Shown here one piece after another: positions 27,997 to 40,300 of a DNA stretch of 64,000 nucleotides. Source of the DNA: Whitmania pigra (taxonomy: Eukaryota; Annelida; Clitellata; Hirudinida; Haemopidae); the NCBI GenBank assembly GCA_021613335.1, contig JAJTWR010000386.1, positions 450,001 to 514,000 on the forward strand, in the 5' to 3' direction. A program made the position numbers and the translations under genes. Positions within the stretch are counted from its first letter, which is position 1. Each line of letters starts with the position of its first letter. The notes beneath the pieces were generated by a model. The model made no database searches, had not been told where the DNA came from, and worked only from the letters and a program-made list of their open reading frames with translations.

Positions 27997-30900
27997 ATGT
28001 GGCACGCGGCAAGAAAGCAAGAAAGGATGATTAGGGTGATGATGGTGGATTACCAGAAGAGAGCTGGCAGACGAAGGGAATACTATGAATGCATTGTGAG
28101 TGTCAATCAATTTCGAAGAAATAAATGTGTATCACTTCCAATGTTTAAGCTTTGGCTTTATTGATTTATTGGTCATCAAGCAACCACATAATTTATTTAC
28201 ATTTCATCAGAAACAAGATCCCAATCAGTTTCTCAGGGTGTATGGGAGATCCATGAAAATCCACATAGATCCAGGATTGGCTGCCATTGCTGAGGGTCCC
28301 CAAGTCATGTGAGCCGCAAATTAATTTTCAAGAGGATGTTTTATTTATTTGAATTTTAATTATTTACTTTTATTAGGCTTTTCATTCTGGTGATGATTAT
28401 TATTGTTACTAATTATTACTTATAAATTATTCCTCATTATTGATTTATTGAACACATAATAAGATCACAAATCTGCTTCATTTTTTGTTGCACTCAACTG
28501 TTCAATACATTAATTGTTGACATTATGTTCTCAAGAGGTTTATAAGAGTAAATGATAGGCTTTATAATATCAAGATATACATGATCACTTAGTATGCACG
28601 TGAAATAATATTTTACTGATTAATAATAATATGTTCGCTATTCTCAGGCAACCGTGGCAGGGTGATCCGGAAGTCCTAATGGACAGGTACGACGTGAGGT
28701 CTCATATCGACTACATTCCACCTGTCCAGAATTCAAAGTAGGATTTTCTTTTTGTTTCTTTGACGTCTGTTTGAGTTTTGCTGCTTAATGGAATTAAATT
28801 TTGAAATTTAATTAAACATTACTTTCAAGAGAGGTCGCCGATCCTGACGAGAACCGTTGCAACTACGAGAGGTATCGCATCCTCGTGCAGAACGACTGTG
28901 CTGGAGGTTGGTGTATACTAATGATGATGATGGTGGCAGTGATAGTGGTAGTAATGATGGTGATGATGATGGTGGCTTAATTAAAGTCTACTTTAATTAT
29001 AATTAAATCTAATTATAATTTAATACATATTGCTGATTGTCTCTGAAGGCTGCTGCAACTCTTGAAATTGTGTTACCTAATATTAGAATTTTTCTCCTAG
29101 TAATTTTGTTATCTGATGGTAGTAACAAGCATGGCATACTTTCATACTAACTGTAATTATGGATGCAAATGTATCGTTCGATAAATTCAGAGAGCGTCGA
29201 TAAGAACTATTGTATCGAACGTAATATCAAAAGTTGAAAGTTATGAAATTTTTTTAAAAGTTTCCGAGGACCAGTGCCTGCAGCAGATCTACCAGGACGA
29301 GCAGTTCGGTGCGAGCGATTCTTCTAAAAGTGAGGAGGACAAAAAGAAAAAGTCTGTGCATGCCATTTCCATCTTTCGGCCTATTCGCTTCGCTCGTCCG
29401 CGACGGAGTTTCGACGTTGCGTGCTCCCTGTCACGCAGGATTTGAAACCTCGTCGCTCTCGCAGTGACGCTTAAAGTCGGTTTAAATGCCGTCGATGCTT
29501 TTCCTGACGCGATCGATTCTTTGAATCTCCAGGTTGGCCGACAAGAGAGCTGCCATCGGTTTCATTTACGACGACGGTTCGAGCGGAATGAGGGTTCCGG
29601 ATTTTAAGAAGGAAATGATGGAGGAGGAGGCGTCGGACGAAGAAATTGATCTCGGTTTGTCTCTTCAGTTCACATTTTAAAATCGTTCTGCGGTTTTAAT
29701 TTATTGGATAACCCCTTTCACTTTATGACTACACTGTGAGTGATAGCACTCTATAAGTGGTCTGACTTATGGCTATGCAAATTCACTTACTATTAATTAT
29801 TATTAAGTCACTCCACGTTGAAGTTGTGACGGTCTATCGATCACGACATTCTGCAGATTCGTTCGACCGATGACGTAAAGCAAGTGATAAATAACTTAAT
29901 TCATTCTGTTGGCAGACAACATTCTGGACATTGACATGTTGACTGAAGATCAAGAGCAGGTTCTTAATGGTTTATCTGTGGAGTATGGTATGGAGGGAAA
30001 TGATTACTCCGAGTCAGTCGTTCAATCTTGTTACAAACTAATGATAATTAACAATTATTATGTGATAATTATAAAAATATTACAAACAATGAGTAGTACA
30101 AACTAATTAGAATAATTGCAAAAATATTTCAAACCATGATTATTAATATTATAACAATCACTATTTCATTGCGGGGGTGTTAAGTTTACGTTGGTACGGA
30201 TCGATTGCCTCCGCTGAAATATTTCATTCGAAGATTTCATGGCCGACGAGCCTTTTTGCATCGATTGTCTATTTTTGTTGTTGTTGTTGTACTTCTCAAT
30301 GTTACACCCTCAATTGATGATCAAAAAGGCAATTGAACTAGAATTCCATAGTTACTTTCTTTGAAATGTCAATCAAATGTCTGGTGTTTTTCCCACGATG
30401 ACCAAATTCAAGCGTTAAGCATTAAATGCGTCACATGCATTGCATTCCAATAACTCGTTGCCCTTCCTACTATCAATAGGTTCCTTCAACTGGATCGAGA
30501 CGAAATGGAGGCTCTCAGAGCGGTCAAGCAGATTGAAGAAGAAAAGGCCCAGTTCTCTGTATGACGTTTTCATTATTTTATCTGATAATTTATATTATTA
30601 TTATTATTATTTTCACTGTTAAATTGCCAATGCTAACTATTATTATTGGCTTCATTAATTGACATTAACGAGTACTTAATTGTTATAACTGAATCATTTT
30701 TATATTATTTCATTGATTAATTAATTTAAATTAATAAATAATTCCGCCCAGGGTCGAAAGTCGAGGAGAGAGAGACGAGCATTCAAGGAGAGGAGATTGA
30801 GGAACAGGAAGCTGAGTCCTCCAAGGTAAATGTCTTGTTCTTGGTTCTTTTCGAGATTTTCTTTAGATTTCAATTTTTATTGAAAACTATTAACGGAAAA

Positions 30901-33516
30901 GTTTTCTGTTTGACTAGCATTTGATGAATGATTCTTGTTAAGGAGATGATCTTTACACATTTACAGTGTAACTTTACAATCGTTTTTCCTTCTTTTCACA
31001 GTTACGCTGCCAAGCCGAGCAGTCCTAACAACTCGAACCTTGCGAAGTTAAGAGGGTAGGTGGTGCTTAACGAGTCTAACCTTCGGAACGAAATTTACCC
31101 GATTGCACAAATTATTATTCAGGTCCTCTTCATCAAGGTCAAGGTCTAGGTCACCTCCTGGTACAGGGGTCATTGAGTTCATAACGTGTTTTGGAGGAAA
31201 CGTTGGCAACCATTCTCCTGACGATGAAAAGAGGAAGCCATTGCAAGGACTCTGCCTTCCCCTGCAGCTGGACACTAACAAGTGAGTCCTCTCTTATTTT
31301 TTGGCTGATGCTTTTTTTATTGTTTAATTGTGGTGATGATGCTACTGAGGTGGTTCTAAATTCCTCTATCCTCTGCTGTGGACTCACATCGATGACTGGT
31401 TCTAATTCAAAATAGTTTCCTAAAAATTGCTCTCCTGGAAATTCCATCCATTGATTGCATTGCTGTTTTACAAGGACTATTGTCGGACCAAAGCTACCAG
31501 AAAAGGGTGGAACGACCAAATCAGATAGAAGGAGATCTAGATCGCCGAGAAAAAGACCCAGGTCTCCGAGGAAGAGATCTAGGTCGCCAAGGAGATCCAG
31601 GTCTCCTAGGAGAAGGTCGAGGGGAAGATCTAGGTCGAGTCGAAGGTCTCGATCGAGAGAAAAAATCAGGAGCAGAAGGAGCAGGTCGAGATCCGTCGAG
31701 GCTAGGAACAATGGCTACAGGAGGGATTATTACAGGTAGGCTAAGATGGCTTAAGATGGTTTTTAAAATATTGAAAGTTTTTTATTCGAGTAATTAATTC
31801 AGTAGTTAATTCAACTAATTACGAGTGTGATCTAAAAGAACTTCTCACAACCTTAGGAGGTCAAGGAGGTCAAGATCATCGAGTCCCAGCAGCAGATCAT
31901 CATCTAGAGGGCCTAGTTCGAGGTCATTTTGGTTACAGTTTTATTTTTTATGATTATTATTCCCATCAGTTATTATTATTATTATTATTGTTTTAATTTC
32001 ATACTTTGACTTTGTGCTCCTGTTTAAATTCAGGTCCTATTCGTCGTCATCTTCCTCGTATTCCGAGTCATCGCAGGAATCCAGTTGCAGCAGGAGCGGC
32101 AGCACAAACGCGGCCTCGCAGGTTCCGCTCAAGAAGTACAGACGTCCCAGTCTGTCCTCTAACAGCGGCTTCGAGGATGAGGAGCAAGAAGATGAAGGAA
32201 AGAAGGATCAAGGAAAACATGTGAAAGATTCAAAAAGCTCTAAGTGAGTTTTCCAAGGTTCATTTCTCGCGCGTCGATCCGAAAGCAGTGCTTTAATGTG
32301 CTAACGTTGTCGACATCTCTCGAATGAAATTACCACATATGAGATTGAATTAATCTTTCGTCTTAATTTTTCTTTCTACCAAAAAGGTCAGAGCTCGGCA
32401 GGAATGCGCCCGGGAGAGGGTCTGTGGCGACCTCTAAAGTCAGTAAGAATTTCCTTCTCCCTGGGAGAATATTAACTGCAAATCATTGTCAATAAGCGAT
32501 GCACCTGCGACGTTCACAAATGCGAACAATTCTTCTGTCTTTGCGTTCGGCGATGAAATGAATTCACGCACGTTTACGATTCACAGAGTTTGCGTCATTT
32601 CACAGTTCACTTGCCATGAGGATAATTATGAGCTTGTAAGGTGAATTTATAATTAAAGCTCCTGTGTTTTTCCTTTTTCCAGGCATCATCGTCATCCACC
32701 ATGACGCCTCAGGAGAGGCTGAAGAGGAGGATGCAGCTGGCTCTCAGCAAACAATGTATGTTTGTAGTTTGATTCATTTTCATGTATTTACTGAATCTCT
32801 CCTAAAGTTCACTGTTAAAATTCTGATTCATCCTTTTCAGACAAGGCCGATAAGAAAGCTCAAATTGAGAAACAGACAAAAGAAGAACAAATGAAACAGG
32901 TTAGCAGTTCAGCTCTCTCCTTCGACTTCGTTTCCTCTGCTTGTAATAAGCATCGTGGCGTTGAATATTCATCTAAAACGATTCTGTTTGTTTCTTCACA
33001 GGATCGGGAAGAAGAGCTGCGCCTGTTGGCAGTCCAGATGAGGCAGAGGGACCGTGAGAGGAGACACAGGGAGCGAGAGGAGAGGGACAGGCTAGAAGCA
33101 GAGCACGAGAAACCAACGAGGAAGAGGAGCAGGTCGTCCGAGAGGTCACACTCCAGGAAAAGGTCGAGGAGGTCAACCTCCAGAGGGTCGAGGTCACGCC
33201 GTTCAAGGTCACGAGGGTCGAGATCGAGATGCTCTAGGTCGCGCAGGTGATGGTCTGATTTCTATGCGAGCGTCGTTGAGTTTTGGTGACGAAGGCGATC
33301 GGTGAGTTGATGCGATGACTAATTCTGCTATCGAACAAATAAATTGCATTCCTAAATTGGTCTGAATTTGTATTGAAGCTAATAATCAATATCTGAAAGG
33401 TTACAGAGATTTAAATAATGTTATTATCAATTAAATTAGTCAGTAATATTTTTAGGAGACCCTCAAGTCCCTCCCCAACCTCGAGACCGAACAAACTGAA
33501 ACTTGTTGACTATTGA
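27997..33516 (+). CDS. CLASRP: CLK4-associating serine/arginine-rich protein (CLASRP/SFRS16)
   Basis: SR-like splicing regulator that binds CLK kinases in the nucleus. Nineteen exons: 27997-28095, 28211-28308, 28648-28737, 28830-28906, 29261-29351, 29533-29654, 29916-30012, 30480-30558, 30752-30825, 31002-31055, 31123-31281, 31475-31735, 31857-31922, 32034-32243, 32387-32438, 32683-32755, 32841-32899, 33002-33246, 33456-33516 (688 residues, phases consistent; human about 674). The N-terminal DRY_EERY-type region is clear: MWHAARKQER, MMVDYQKRAGRRREYYE, PWQGDPEVLMDRYDVR, NRCNYERYRILVQND. Exons 8-9 give EEEKAQFSGRKSRRERRAFKERRLRNRKLSPPSYA. An RS/RSP-rich domain spans exons 11-14, followed by the conserved MTPQERLKRRMQLALSKQYKADKKA block and a second RS tail. 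Exon 15 uses the GTCAGT donor after 32438, which alone keeps phase. If exon 18 read through its donor it would stop at once. Confidence 0.95.
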
Positions 33517-35482
33517 TGAATAATTTGACATTTGCATGCTTTACATCCTCATTCGTTGTTGCGTCCTCCAATACTCGGATGTTGCGACATAATATTTGTT
33601 CTTTAAATTTAACCCGTGCAATGTCGATGTAAAGTGATTGATGAAAAAAAAAATTAAAAGTCTTTAGAGAGTTTGTGATTTTTTCTTTTTTGGGGGTGAT
33701 ACAAAACCGAGGCAGTGGTGAGTAGATCTACTAGTCAGCATGGTCACGTTATTGCGAGGCGCCAATTGGACAGGGAATCCTTTCGAGGACTTTGTCAAGT
33801 ACACCAGATTCATCAGTCGTAGAAGGCTTCCTTCCTTCCATCAACAAACGCCCAAGAATCTTATTGTTTATATTAAATTTAAAATTAGCGGCCAGTAAAA
33901 ACGCCGCTAAGTGTTCAAGAACCTAATTCTAGAGTACGATTCTTTCATGCGTCGGCTATTACTTGCTCTCCAGTTGGGAGTTATGAGTTACAGTGTCTCG
34001 GATATCGCAACTTTTTTACATTAAAATTTGTCTATTTGAACGCTGATTAAGAAATGATGTTCGCCGCTATAATTGACAATCACGACATTGGTAATAGAAC
34101 GGATACTGAGCTGTTGGATGAAGAGGGTTAGATTAACGTTAAATAAACTTTGGCTTAAGATATAATTGGAATATTGAGTAAACATCATCGCTTTGATAGT
34201 TTGCTTAGTTCTCAACTTTTAATTTTCAAATACTTTTCAAGTTTACATCGATTCCCCGTATCTCGATGTGACCTGCTTGCTGATGGCCTGCGTCCTTTTG
34301 TCTCCATTCATCGTATTCATTTTACACACGGTCGTCATCAAAATGTACGACTGGTAAGGAAATTATTTTATCTATTTATTACTTCAGTGTACTTGAGGCA
34401 TACATTGAAACGTGATTGTATTGCTTCCTCTTAGTTCGTTTGGCCTAGAAAGTCCGATATTCTAGCACTAAGATATCTCGGAAGTGGAACTTCTTTGGAC
34501 TCGTTCATTGCTTTGCTGCTCTGCCAGGCTGACTGGCTATCAATATAGTTGCAGATTTTATATTTAATCTTTTATATTTAAATAAAAATTAATAACATAA
34601 CAATTACACATTAATCGACATTGGAACTTGTCGTAAGGTTGCAATTTCTATCTCAACAGCTTCATAGCACGTAAAGAGGCCTTGGTAAAAGCTTGGGATC
34701 GACGAAGATCGGTAATGAAACATTGAAACAGCTAAATCAATATCACTGAAAATAACTTGAATTCGAATAAATTAAAATAATTCCTAACTGGTGAATGCAA
34801 CTTTTAAGGGGTCGAACCAACACAGGGAAAGCGGTGCAACACTGACGACTCTGTGCGTAAGTCATTTTTATTTTAAGTTAATGAGATGTAATTTTCCATG
34901 TCACCAGTTACAAACTAATACAATCTGGTTAACTACTTCTAAAACTTTTTTTCAGGAATTCGAAAAGGAACCTCCCCAGACTGACAGAAGATTAATTAAT
35001 TTTCGAATTATCTTGTAGTTCTGATATTAAAGAACTAAAATAATATCACTAAAACCATGTTTATTTTTATAGAAGCCAATGACAATCTTGGTCAATTCTG
35101 AGCCTGCATGATCAAGTTAGGCATTGCACTATGGACATCATTTCAACAAACTTCATCTAGGCTTTTACTTCATTTGCATTCTAAAGCTCAGATTTTCAAG
35201 CAACACCAATAAACATATTAGCAATAAATTTAGTATCGACCCGAATTGCAATCGAAAGCACATTTGTCAGCAAAAGCTGCACTGACCGAATTTTAACCAC
35301 TACCAACGCAACCCCATATAAAAACAGAAATATTGCTCATGTCCAGACTCTAACAATTTACCAAATCTTATAACATCAATTCAACTCATCCTCATTCAAA
35401 AACGTGACACAACCTAATACTACACAATGCTTTTATTCAGCAAATTTTTGCACAGTATCTTTGTTTATCTTTAGAAATTTAT
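33517..35482. other. Convergent intergenic spacer, CLASRP to FAU
   Basis: No recognisable gene on either strand. It holds the CLASRP 3' UTR and, at the right end, the FAU 3' UTR with a minus-strand AATAAA near 35438-35433. The short frames at 34174-34434 and 34791-35018 show no family features. Confidence 0.5.
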
Positions 35483-35942
35483 TTAGTTGGCTGCAGATTG
35501 GCTGTTGGGGCCCTTCTTGCGGCCAAAACCGGCAACAGTGTTGATGAACCTCCTGTTGTACTGGACCCGCCTCTTAGCCCTGCCAGTCCTCTTCTTTCTC
35601 TTCTCGGCCTTGTCAACCTTGGGGGTTTGTCCCTTGACTTTACCAGCACGAGCGAGAGAACCGTGGACCTTACCTGATAAAATGAAAGAAACAATTTAAC
35701 TTTAACTAGTCTAACGATAGATAACTACACGGGTAAGGTGATTTACCTCCGAGAAGTCTCATGCAGACTTCAATGGTGTCGAGTTCAGCAACATGCTCAG
35801 AGATGAGCATGTTGTCTTCCAAGGGCATACCGTGACAAAACAGGGCGGCATCCTGTCCGAACTTCTGTCTGAGAGTTCCGACGGTGTCATTCTCAGACAC
35901 GTTGTAGGTCTCAAGATTTTGTGATTTTACAAAGATCTGCAT
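35483..35942 (-). CDS. FAU: Ubiquitin-like FUBI fused to ribosomal protein eS30 (FAU)
   Basis: Precursor cleaved after a diglycine into the ubiquitin-like FUBI and the 40S ribosomal protein eS30. Two coding exons, 35942-35747 and 35673-35483, 128 residues. FUBI begins [17 protein letters not shown] and ends MRLLGG; eS30 follows as [19 protein letters not shown] and ends [15 protein letters not shown]. The coding exon opens exactly at an acceptor (AG/ATG). An upstream exon with a pyrimidine 5'TOP lies at about 36127-36088, as expected for a ribosomal protein gene. FUBI is about 66 residues here versus 74 in vertebrates, the gap falling in the middle of the ubiquitin fold. Confidence 0.96.
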
Positions 35943-36087
35943 CTACCACAAAATAAAACGTAGTTTCAGAACCAATTTAAGCACTTGATTTAATCCACAA
36001 CTTTTAAAGATCTAAATTAAGTCAATCGTAATCCATGGTTTTACTTTAAACTCGACGAATTTGCCTCAAAAACAACTGCGAAATTAC

Positions 36088-36127
36088 CTTCGACGTTACA
36101 CAACCGGAATCGGTGAGAAAAAGGAAG
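36088..36127 (-). promoter_or_regulatory. FAU: FAU 5'TOP first exon (noncoding)
   Basis: Reading the minus strand, CTTCCTTTTTCTCACCG is followed 20-odd bases later by a donor (GAAG/GTAATT) at 36088/36087. This pyrimidine tract is the terminal oligopyrimidine signature of ribosomal-protein mRNAs and fits transcription starting inside it. The intron to the coding exon would be about 145 bp. Confidence 0.7.
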
Positions 36128-37356
36128 ACAACAAATAATGGATAGATAGATGGTAGAATATATTATTTTTGTAATTGCATTTATTGATGCAACAATTATT
36201 TTAAATTTTATAATTTAAAGATTAAATTTTTTTATTTACATACATTTTTTTAAATTTAAACATTTGAGGCTCAACTTGAATGATACATGATTAAAGCTTG
36301 TGAATTATAAAATTAGAGTAATTTAAAAAAAAAATTAACAACTATTTAAATTGAGTTACATATTTAAAAATTAATTTCTCGACATTGATTCCACTGTAAC
36401 GACAACGAAATTCATTTTGAGCTTATATTTTCGGTTGATGGTGTTGAGCGTTTCATGGGAGATAAGTTTTATGCGGTGTGTTAAGGCTGGTGAAGCCATA
36501 GGCAGACAATTCGTTGTGTTATTTATTTAAATTTCTGGATGGCGGTTTCAAATATATGTTTCGCTCAGAACTGACTTTCATTAAACCCGTCACTTGATTC
36601 AATTTCGAACTTATGACACAACAATGGAAAAAATTGCGATAGATTTGAGTTCATCTTGAATATGAAACGTTGCACAATGTGGTTTACCCGATTATTAAAA
36701 AAAGTGGTATTGCTAATTAATTACTAAAATATTTTGGGGCACGAGGGTTATAACATATAAATTATTGCGACAAGTTTTTGGTCATTTCAAGTTAAAAAGT
36801 TGGCACGAATCAGACGCGATTTGGTCAAATTCACTGAAGGATGGGCATCACTCCTGGATTTTGGCAATCAAACAAAAATTTTACCTTGGGGGGTTTTCTT
36901 CCTGGAAAAAACAGGAATTACATGCATGACGAAAAAGCAAAATACAGTAAATATCAATTCATAAAATGCTAAACTAATAACAATTGCAGAAATGGTGCTG
37001 AAGTAAAACAACAACAATAAAAGGTCAAACAACAAATAAATAGAGCAGTCAGAATTGGCAAATATTACTTATCAAGGCACTTTCCTTAAGCAGCACTTCA
37101 TACAACAATCGAATTCACTTGAATGTGAAATATCATGGGGAAATCGAAATGTTGCACTTTTTCTTTGAAATAACAATCATATTTCTTCAAAAATATCCTG
37201 GTTAAAGCAACCGGTTTAAAGCAAGCAGTTCAGGAATACCATATCAAAACTGAAAAATATGGATCCTACGACGATAATATAATTAGATTCGCAAACTGAC
37301 TGACATCGAATACTTTCAAAAAATTATTGTAAAAGGATGTGTATAAATTCGAGAGA
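36128..37356. other. Intergenic spacer between FAU and the DOMON/b561 gene
   Basis: AT-rich, no coding signal, no family features. It contains the FAU upstream promoter and the 3' UTR of the minus-strand gene to the right. Confidence 0.5.
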
Positions 37357-40300
37357 CTACGGACATTCCATCGGACTGTATACGAGGGCCACAATGATGA
37401 CGAGTGAACATCCGAAGCTGATGATGATGTAGGATATCGTTATGGTGTATCGCCAACTCCACGTCTGGAAAAAGACACAAAAAAAACAATAGCACAATTG
37501 ACCAATATTAAAAATAAACAGCTAATTGATAGAATCCTATCATAACATGAGTAGGAATTAACTTTACGAGCATGTTCAATCATTAATAGTATTATTTTGC
37601 ATTAATTATTTAGTTATATTAACTATTTGTATCATTTTATTTATTATTATTAAATATAAAACAGTTCAACCTTAACACAGTCACATCTTTCCTATTAAAT
37701 TTGATTCCAAAGCAAGATGCATTTGGAAATTAACCGACATTATTTATTCTCTAACCAAACTTCCAAGACACTAACCTCGTCTTCGCTGGCCGCATTTTCA
37801 ATCAACCGAACGTAGCAGTTGCGATCTGACAAGACAAAAAAAACAATATAAGAACATAATCACAAACGTCTTCCTTCATGTAATTAAATTGTTCATTAAA
37901 CAAGTCAGATCAAAGTTAAGTTTTAGAGAAAATCATAAAAAAACGATTTGTATCTCACAGAGCTCAATAGATTAGACATTTATTCTATTCAAACCTACCT
38001 ATTATCAACTATCATCTGGGCATTATTATCATATCATCATGCTAACAACCATAAAAAAACAAACATGTCTTCTGTGATTAAAACCAACATTGCACACACG
38101 AAATCAGAGGCGTAACATTTGCACTGGAAAGTACTAGGAATTACGACAAATACAAGTAAATTACAAAATTTACGACAAATACAAGTAAATTATTGGAGAA
38201 AAATAAACAAGCGAGCAGTTTACTAACTCGAATCGAATCGATTCAGGATGGTGAGAACGACGTCGACGGTGATTCTGAGTGCAATGAACGCTATCGGTAT
38301 CCATCTCACCCAGAGGTGCAAGTGGGCATCAAGGTGACTCAAGCCAAAGTAGAGAGTTATCACTGATCGTGGAAAGAGTAAATATTGAAACTTCAGTTAA
38401 ATGAATACAACGTGATGATGATTATGATGATGATAATAATAATAATGATGATGAAAACAATTTAAACAAAACTCCACTAAAAGAGAACAAAAATTAACGA
38501 AAATCCAGGCCAATCTTCTTGAAGCCAACATTTAAGCATTTGAATCATCAAATTTTAATGATGTTCGATATTTTATAAATTCCAAGATTAACAAAAAAAA
38601 AAACACAAAAAACCTCACATCCCAACATGTGCAGGACGTGGCCGATGAACCCGTGGACGTATCGATAGCATTTCCTCAGTGGAGAATCAATGTTCGGTCT
38701 CAGCATGCCAAAAAGAATCTGAAAAATTAGGACATTTGCGACGATCGAGAAACAATTATGCTTGCATTTGGAACTCAAATGCATCATCTGTCGTCAACTT
38801 CTGAATTCGGCTTTCAATTCAGTCGAGATGCAGCAGCAGTATTACAATAATGACTGTCAACATTGCAGTCATCATCATCATCATCATCGCCACTACCGCC
38901 ATCATCATCATCATCATCATCATCACCACTACTACCACCATCATCATCATCATCATCATTGCATTAAAATGGCTTTATTAAGACATCATACAAGTACTAA
39001 AGACTCACATTCAAAGCAAACAGCGGCATCACCGTGAGACCCAGAACCGAATGAATGCTATACTGTGAGGAGATGGAATTAAATTAATTATTAAATAACT
39101 CAGGATTATTAATCAAATTAAATCATAAAAAAAAAAATTGTGAACTATCCGATTTCATTTTACGCTTAAGAATAAGACAAAACTAAATAAAAATGAGAAA
39201 AGCAAGCATAATTAATAAATTAATCATAAAAATGATATAAGCAATTATAACTTAAGAAATTAATTAAAAATTAATACAAAAACTACACTCACAGAGTATT
39301 GCCAATCTCTGGAACTGGCTATGATGAGAGTTCCGATAACTACCAGGGAAGCAGAGAAGAAGGCCAGGAATCTGTGAACCTAGTGATGGAAATAGAGATT
39401 TTATTATGAATCATAACGAATAATAACAAAGTCGTTATGGAGATTCGAGTGCAGAGATTAATATTCGAGTGAATTATTAACGAATAACAAGTATGGAGAT
39501 TCGAGTTCAAAGACTAAGAATCGAACGAATTATTAACGAATAATAGTCATCACATGCTTTTTGGCTTCATCGTTTATGGTGTACTTACTACCGATGTTTG
39601 TATTTTCATATTCCAGTAAAATTGGCATTAATTAGTCAGGAAATTAATTGAACGATGACATTTTAAAATCGTAGACATCCTTCAATGTCTTCACCAAAAG
39701 ACCATCACCATCAAAACTACCACAATCATCATCACCACGACCACCACCATCATCATCACCATCTCCTTCAGCAGCCAATATCACATCACCTGAAACCAGA
39801 CCGGCTTCCAAAACAGAACCCATCCCCGGCACCAGTCCTCCTTGAAGTACCTCGAAGTAACTGTGGCGAAACTTATCAGGACCATCCAGACTAAGACCAT
39901 GACTATGCCTGCATTAAAGAGGCATTCACTGTCAGCAACACATAACAACAACAACAATAATGACAACGACAATAACTACTACTATTAATACTACTGCTAG
40001 TGTGGGATTTGTTGACCCAAAAAACAGGATGTTCCAAACAACAACAATAATAATAAATGATGATGATAATAACAACAACAATTTGAATAATATGTAACAA
40101 AAACAAAAATAACAATAACACTATCACTATGATCTTCATAATTAACCATTAGTTATTTTGGATTCAAACAACCAGCATTACCATCATCATCATACTATTG
40201 TTAATAGTAACGATATTGACGACCGTCGCACTAATAAATCGTTAAAACAATACTCAGAACAAATCCATCCGGAAATAATACCGTGGGCCATGACATAAAC

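Noticed and set aside
31151..31711. 186-residue Leu/Asp-rich minus-strand frame
   Set aside because: Antisense of the CLASRP RS domain; RS codons read backwards give Asp/Leu repeats.
33740..33890. Possible coding exon beginning MVTLLRGANW
   Set aside because: Short, no family features, no supporting splice pattern, stops soon.
34795..34830. tRNA-like GGGTCGAACC box
   Set aside because: No cloverleaf, anticodon arm or acceptor stem can be built around it.
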